DNA from: Lactobacillus sp.
GTDB lineage: Bacteria > Bacillota > Bacilli > Lactobacillales > Lactobacillaceae
Direction of reading: 5' to 3'
Assembly: GCA_022484695.1 (NCBI GenBank)
Contig: JAKVKU010000003.1
Span: forward strand, 1 to 64,000
DNA: 64,000 nucleotides
Part shown: positions 59,841 through 64,000 of the stretch, one piece after another
How positions within the stretch are numbered: the stretch's first letter is position 1
Layout: every line of letters begins with the position of its first letter
The notes under the pieces: model-generated
What the model saw: the letters and a program-made list of their open reading frames with translations, nothing else
Databases searched by the model: none
What the model was told of the DNA's origin: nothing
Position numbers and translations under genes: made by a program

Positions 59841-61919
59841 TTATTTAACGATTAGTTCATTCAAGTTGCCCAAGGTCATCGCCAAATGGGTAATAATCAT
59901 TAATTGCTTCAAACGATTGGCCTTGATCTTCGGATCTTTATCCATGATCATATTGGCTTCAAAGTAATCATTGATCAAAGGCCGTAAACTTTCCAGTTCT
60001 TGGTAAATGCTCTCCAATGATTGATTGGCAGCTGTATGCCGAATTTTTTCAACGGCGGTGTATAAATTCTTTTCAGAATCATTTTGGAATAATGCCGGAT
60101 CCACATCAAGGGTATCGATATCAAAATCGGCTTTATCTGCTAAGCGCATCACCCGAGTCAAAGCTTCGACGGTGTTTTTAAAATCGGTATCTTCACGATG
60201 ACCACTTAAAACCTGGGCGGCATTGAACATATCGGCAATATCTTGTTGGCGATTGGCCACCACGGTATCAATGAGATCATGATCGATATCTTGATTGCTA
60301 AACCATTGTTTCACCCGGTCCAAAATAAAATGCGTCACTTCAGAACGATGGGCGTCTAAATCCAAATTAGTCAGCATTCCAGCTTTAACTAGGTCCCGTT
60401 TAATTTCGGATTGGAACTTTGCCAGCGGAAAATGCCACTTTTTGGATTCTAAAATGCGAACAATCCCGAAAGCTTGCCGTCTCAAAGCATATGGATCATT
60501 AGAACCGCTTGGAATCAAGGCAACGGCGAAGAAGCTCAAAATGCTATCTAATTTATCAGCAATGGATAACACTGCTCCTACAGTGGTTGCTGGTAAATCC
60601 CCAGTGGCACTGGTGGGCATATAGTGTTCGCGAATAGCGGTGGCGACACTTGGCTTTTCACCCTTGAGCAGGGCATATTTTTCACCCATGATTCCTTGTA
60701 ATTCCGGGAATTCTCCCACCATCTGGGTGACTAAATCAAATTTATAAATGGCAGCCGCCCGCTTTAAGTCAGCCAATTCGTCTGAAGACAAGCCAAATTC
60801 AGCCCCAAGAAATTGGGCAATACGGCTTGTCCGCTGCATTTTATCGTACATTGACCCAATCTTATCATGGAAGGAAACATTCTTAAGTTGGGCCACGTAA
60901 TCGGCAATTGATTTCTTTTGATCTTCTTCATAGAAGAATTGGGCATCTTCTAGACGAGCAACCAATACTTTTTCATTCCCGGCAATGATGTTGTCCAAAT
61001 GCACGCGATTACCATTACGGACGCCAATAAAGATGGGTAATAACGCACCGGATTGATTCCGGGCATAAAAATAACGCTGGTTATCTTTCATGGAAGTAAT
61101 CAAAACTTCATCAGGCATTTGTAAATACTTCTTATCAAAATTACCCGAAAAAGTTGTTGGATATTCTACTAAATTGTTAACTTCTTCCAATAAGTCTTCA
61201 TCTAAATCCACTTGCCAGCTGTGATCACTGGCCAATTCTTGAATTTGATCAACGATCAATTCTTTGCGGTCATCCGCATTGGCGATGACAAATTGATCTT
61301 TTAAGGCTTGTTCATAGTCATCAGCAGTCTTTAAAGTGATGGCTTCGCCTAAGAAACGGTGTCCTTGAGTGGTTCGCCCGGTTTGAATATCTAATATTTC
61401 AAAGGGGATCACTTGATCATCCAATAAAGCTACCACCCAATGAATCGGGCGGATGTATTCAAAATCATAATTGGCCCAATGCATCCGGGTTGGGAAAGTC
61501 ATGGCCATGATAACTTCTTTTAGCCCTGGTAAAATCGTAGCGGCGGCCTTTCCAGGCACATTCTTTTCTAAAAAGACATATTCTTTGCCCTTAATTTCTT
61601 TAAAGGTCAAGTCATCTGGACTTGCCCCTTGGCCCCGAGCAAAACCTTGGGCGGCCTTGGTCCAATTGCCAGCATCGTCTTGGGCGATTTGTTTGGCTGG
61701 CCCCCGTAAGGATTCATGAACATCAGCTTGTTTATCAGCCAACCCAGAAATGAGTAATGCTAAGCGTCTGGGTGTTGAATAAGGTTGAATACTTTGAAAT
61801 TCTAATTTTTGGTCATTCAAGAAATCCTGCGTCCGTTGGGCCAATTGATCAATACTTGGCGAGACCACATGGGCGGGCATCTCTTCTAATCCAATTTCTA
61901 ATAAAAAGTCGTGACTCAC
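59841..61919 (-). CDS. glyS: glycine--tRNA ligase beta subunit
   Basis: The 692-residue beta subunit of the bacterial alpha2beta2 glycyl-tRNA synthetase; it supplies tRNA recognition. It starts [19 protein letters not shown], has [14 protein letters not shown]-like text near 140 ([14 protein letters not shown]), the HD-type segment in the middle ([20 protein letters not shown] near 385) and a DALR anticodon domain at the end with [17 protein letters not shown]. The ATG overlaps the glyQ stop by 4 bases. Confidence 0.97.
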   Translation of the reverse strand: MSHDFLLEIGLEEMPAHVVSPSIDQLAQRTQDFLNDQKLEFQSIQPYSTPRRLALLISGLADKQADVHESLRGPAKQIAQDDAGNWTKAAQGFARGQGASPDDLTFKEIKGKEYVFLEKNVPGKAAATILPGLKEVIMAMTFPTRMHWANYDFEYIRPIHWVVALLDDQVIPFEILDIQTGRTTQGHRFLGEAITLKTADDYEQALKDQFVIANADDRKELIVDQIQELASDHSWQVDLDEDLLEEVNNLVEYPTTFSGNFDKKYLQMPDEVLITSMKDNQRYFYARNQSGALLPIFIGVRNGNRVHLDNIIAGNEKVLVARLEDAQFFYEEDQKKSIADYVAQLKNVSFHDKIGSMYDKMQRTSRIAQFLGAEFGLSSDELADLKRAAAIYKFDLVTQMVGEFPELQGIMGEKYALLKGEKPSVATAIREHYMPTSATGDLPATTVGAVLSIADKLDSILSFFAVALIPSGSNDPYALRRQAFGIVRILESKKWHFPLAKFQSEIKRDLVKAGMLTNLDLDAHRSEVTHFILDRVKQWFSNQDIDHDLIDTVVANRQQDIADMFNAAQVLSGHREDTDFKNTVEALTRVMRLADKADFDIDTLDVDPALFQNDSEKNLYTAVEKIRHTAANQSLESIYQELESLRPLINDYFEANMIMDKDPKIKANRLKQLMIITHLAMTLGNLNELIVK

Positions 61920-62824
61920 TTTGACTCCCCCTTTTGTGCTTGTGCATGTTTCAGTAATGGGAAGCCACGTTTTTCACGTTCTTCCACAAAGGCTTTGGCA
62001 ATGGCATGGGCCATATTCCGAATTCTAGCTAAGTAGCCAGCCCGTTCTGTGACGGAGACTGCCCCTCTAGCATCCAATAAATTAAACGTATGACTGCACT
62101 TCAAAACGTAATCATAGGCCGGATGAACTAGACCAAGTTTGATCAGGCGTTTGGCTTCTTTTTCATAGGCATCAAAAAACTGTAATAACATGTCTTGATT
62201 ACTTTCTTCAAAGGAATACTTAGAATGTTCATATTCAGGTTCTTTGAAGATATCCCCGTATAAGACACCATCGCCCCACTCTAAATCAAAAACGGAGTTC
62301 ACGTTTTGAATATAAGACGCCAGACGCTCTAAACCATAAGTTATTTCAGACGTCACTGGCTTGACACTTAAACCACCCACAACTTGGAAATAGGTAAATT
62401 GAGACACTTCCATGCCATCTAACCAAACTTCCCAGCCCACACCAGCACAGCCCATTGAAGGGTTCTCCCAGTTGTCTTCTACGAAACGAATATCATGTTC
62501 CAGTGGATCGATCCCTAATTCCTTTAAACTGTCCAAATAATATTCTTGGATGTTTTCAGGAGAGGGTTTCATCACAACTTGAAACTGATGATGTTGGTAT
62601 AAACGATTGGGGTTTTCACCATAACGACCATCTGCCGGCCGTCTTGAAGGTTCAACGTAAGCGGCGTTCCAAGGTTCTGGCCCAATTGCCCGCAAAAAAG
62701 TATATGGACTCATGGTACCAGCCCCTTTTTCGGTATCGTAGGCTTGCATTAACATGCAGCCCTTACTGCCCCAAAATTGCTGTAACTTCAGAACAATCTC
62801 TTGAACTGTCAATTTGTCAGTCAT
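61916..62824 (-). CDS. glyQ: glycine--tRNA ligase alpha subunit
   Basis: The 302-residue catalytic alpha subunit. It has [21 protein letters not shown] near residue 11 in parts, [21 protein letters not shown] near 48 (class II motif 2 region), and [20 protein letters not shown] near 130, plus [13 protein letters not shown] near 262. The ATG follows AAAGGAG. It is first in glyQS and controlled by the T-box at 62864-63058. Confidence 0.97.
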   Translation of the reverse strand: MTDKLTVQEIVLKLQQFWGSKGCMLMQAYDTEKGAGTMSPYTFLRAIGPEPWNAAYVEPSRRPADGRYGENPNRLYQHHQFQVVMKPSPENIQEYYLDSLKELGIDPLEHDIRFVEDNWENPSMGCAGVGWEVWLDGMEVSQFTYFQVVGGLSVKPVTSEITYGLERLASYIQNVNSVFDLEWGDGVLYGDIFKEPEYEHSKYSFEESNQDMLLQFFDAYEKEAKRLIKLGLVHPAYDYVLKCSHTFNLLDARGAVSVTERAGYLARIRNMAHAIAKAFVEEREKRGFPLLKHAQAQKGESK

Positions 62825-62863
62825 TCAAATTTCTCCTTTTATATCGAGTTAAGCTATAGACAC

Positions 62864-63058
62864 AAAAAAACCCTATACTGGTCCACCAGTATAGGGACGA
62901 ATTATCGCGGTTCCACCCTAATTCAGACAAAAATGTCTACACTTCATTAAATTGACTCCAAAATGCCAATAATCATTCAAAAGATACGGCTTACACTATT
63001 CCGTAATCGCTAAACTTTTGTGCTGATGATTACCCTTTTCTTCGCTGTCAATATTTAC
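62864..63058 (-). ncRNA. T-box riboswitch, glycine-specific (glyQS leader)
   Basis: On the minus strand the conserved T-box core AGGGTGGAACCGCGA lies at plus 62905-62919. The terminator is CCCTATACTGG/CCAGTATAGGG (62871-62896) with seven Ts (62864-62870). Stem I is closed by TTGAC and GTCAA; GTAATCATC pairs with GAATGATTAT. Directly after the latter is the specifier GGC (plus 62965-62967), a glycine codon followed by A. Uncharged tRNA-Gly should stabilise the antiterminator and switch on glyQS. Confidence 0.95.
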
Positions 63059-63064
63059 TTAGTA

Positions 63065-63093
63065 ATGTTACAAAGATTCTTACTAAATGTCAA
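63065..63093 (-). promoter_or_regulatory. glyQS promoter
   Basis: On the minus strand TTGACA (plus 63088-63093) and TAACAT (plus 63065-63070) with a 17-base spacer, just after the recO stop. Confidence 0.82.
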
Positions 63094-63101
63094 ACCAAAC
63101 T

Positions 63102-63899
63102 TTAGATTTTAGATGAATCCTCAGGGGGTGTTTTCAAAATATTGGTGGGCCAATTGGCCATATCATCTAAAAATTTCTTACTTTTAAGATAGATACCCAC
63201 GGTGTCGTCATAAATCGTATCGATCATGCGTTTTAATTCATTTTTAGTTGCTGTTTTAATTTTAATTGAATTAATCTTATATAAATCAATGGCCGAGAAT
63301 AGCCGCAAAAAATAGATTGCCCGTTGACTGGCGTGAAATCGATTGGGATCTAAATGCCAATGAATATCACATAACAAGCCACCATAAGCTTCTGAATAAT
63401 CAAAGGGCCGACCCGTTCTTTGACAGACTACACAACTTTCCAGGCCAGGTTGAACGCCAAACACGCGCAATAATTGTACTTGGATAATTTGGGTAATGAT
63501 TTGGGCATCAAAACCTTCATCAATTAACTGCAGGGCTTTGGTCACCTTAGGATACCATTCGCCTAATAACTCACCATCATTAAAGGCCTTGTCTACTAAG
63601 CCCAGAATATAACTGGCATAAGCATTTAGCACAATGTCTTGGCTGATATTCCAAAAATGTTGCGTATCTTTTGCGGTGCGAATAAACGATAAGCCATCCC
63701 GAATATCCCCAATATAAGTCCCATAAGTGAAGGGTAAAATTGCGGGCGTCAAACGATTCTTGGGCTTTTTACCACCCCGGATCAAAAACATCTTTTTGCC
63801 AAAACGATCGGTAATAATTTTGACTAATAAATCTTTTTCCCGGTAATCCCGACGAAATAAAATGAGCCCATTAAACTCTTCGATAGATTGTGTTGCCAT
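63102..63899 (-). CDS. recO: DNA repair protein RecO
   Basis: A 265-residue mediator that helps load RecA with RecF/RecR. The N-terminal OB fold holds EFNGLILFRRDYREKDLLVK (residues 7-26) and LIRGGKKPKNRLTPAILPF near 38. The zinc region is ESCVVCQRTGRPFDYSEAYG with GGLLCDIH after it: two plus one cysteines, with a His where many family members have the fourth Cys. The ATG lies 4 bases after the era stop, so it is in one operon with era. Confidence 0.95.
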   Translation of the reverse strand: MATQSIEEFNGLILFRRDYREKDLLVKIITDRFGKKMFLIRGGKKPKNRLTPAILPFTYGTYIGDIRDGLSFIRTAKDTQHFWNISQDIVLNAYASYILGLVDKAFNDGELLGEWYPKVTKALQLIDEGFDAQIITQIIQVQLLRVFGVQPGLESCVVCQRTGRPFDYSEAYGGLLCDIHWHLDPNRFHASQRAIYFLRLFSAIDLYKINSIKIKTATKNELKRMIDTIYDDTVGIYLKSKKFLDDMANWPTNILKTPPEDSSKI

Positions 63900-63903
63900 A
63901 ACA

Positions 63904-64000
63904 TCACTTGAATTCTTTTAGATTATAGCCTGATCGTTGTAAGAACAAGGGATCATCCCGCCAATTTTTTTGAACTTTGACCCAAAGCTTTAAATTGATC
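63904..64000 (-). CDS. era: GTPase Era, C-terminal end (partial)
   Basis: The last 31 codons of a minus-strand gene enter from the window end and stop at TGA 63904-63906. The text [19 protein letters not shown] then [12 protein letters not shown] matches the C-terminal KH-domain tail of Era, and era-recO-glyQS is the usual order in Lactobacillales. Era binds 16S rRNA during 30S assembly. Confidence 0.9.
   Translation of the reverse strand, partial: INLKLWVKVQKNWRDDPLFLQRSGYNLKEFK

Noticed and set aside
1-64000. CRISPR arrays, insertion sequences, tRNA or rRNA genes
   Set aside because: No regularly spaced repeats, transposase frames or tRNA/rRNA sequences were seen on either strand.

Overview
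The window reads as chromosomal DNA of a low-to-mid GC Gram-positive bacterium of the order Lactobacillales, most likely a lactobacillus-type genus that can grow on plant material. The evidence is the mevalonate pathway genes, RexAB/AddAB-type recombination genes, family-2 galT, the era-recO-glyQ-glyS-dnaG-rpoD order, C69 dipeptidases, PepT, strong AAGGAG-type ribosome binding sites and frequent TTG/GTG starts. I see no insertion sequence, prophage, CRISPR array, rRNA or tRNA gene.

Layout. 1-10.6 kb (minus strand): a tseB/ypmB-like gene cut by the window edge, dinG, addA and addB (DNA repair). 10.7-13.7 kb (plus): mevalonate kinase, diphosphomevalonate decarboxylase and type 2 IPP isomerase, with no phosphomevalonate kinase between them. 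13.7-20.6 kb: pgm and a galK-galE-galT Leloir operon with a divergent galR. 20.6-24 kb (minus): a YhgE/Pip membrane protein, a cation efflux protein and a TetR regulator. 24.4-25.3 kb: an aldo/keto reductase behind a MerR-type promoter.

25.4-34.6 kb is a galacturonate island: an intracellular GH28 polygalacturonase, a LacI regulator, uxaA, uxaB, a GPH-family transporter and uxaC. uxaBA and transporter-uxaC are fired by two nearly identical divergent promoters, each with a perfect cre-type operator overlapping the last base of the -10. Together the genes would import (oligo)galacturonides, trim them and convert galacturonate to 2-keto-3-deoxygluconate; KDG kinase and aldolase lie elsewhere. 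34.8-38.9 kb is a second sugar island: an AraC regulator, a second GPH transporter, a GH43-like glycosidase without a signal peptide and a small orphan gene, again with a cre-like site.

38.9-53.4 kb is mixed core and accessory DNA: an SMR efflux gene behind a possibly leaderless 28-codon ORF, an rRNA m5C methyltransferase, an orphan FtsX/MacB-like permease, a methyltransferase-like protein, rpiA, thrC, two tandem type I signal peptidases, two small divergent genes sharing a palindrome, two C69 dipeptidases, a SufT-like protein, a secreted SH3-like protein, lysA, a tautomerase and a degenerate tyrosine-recombinase-like protein. 53.5-64 kb (minus) is housekeeping: pepT, a Nif3-family gene, trmK, rpoD, dnaG, glyS, glyQ with a glycine T-box, recO and the 3' end of era.

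The most notable points are the missing phosphomevalonate kinase, the twin cre promoters of the uronate island, the recombinase-like protein lacking several catalytic residues, the SMR leader ORF, and an intrinsic terminator on the minus strand with no gene in front of it. All function calls rest on reading translations by eye; no database search was run.
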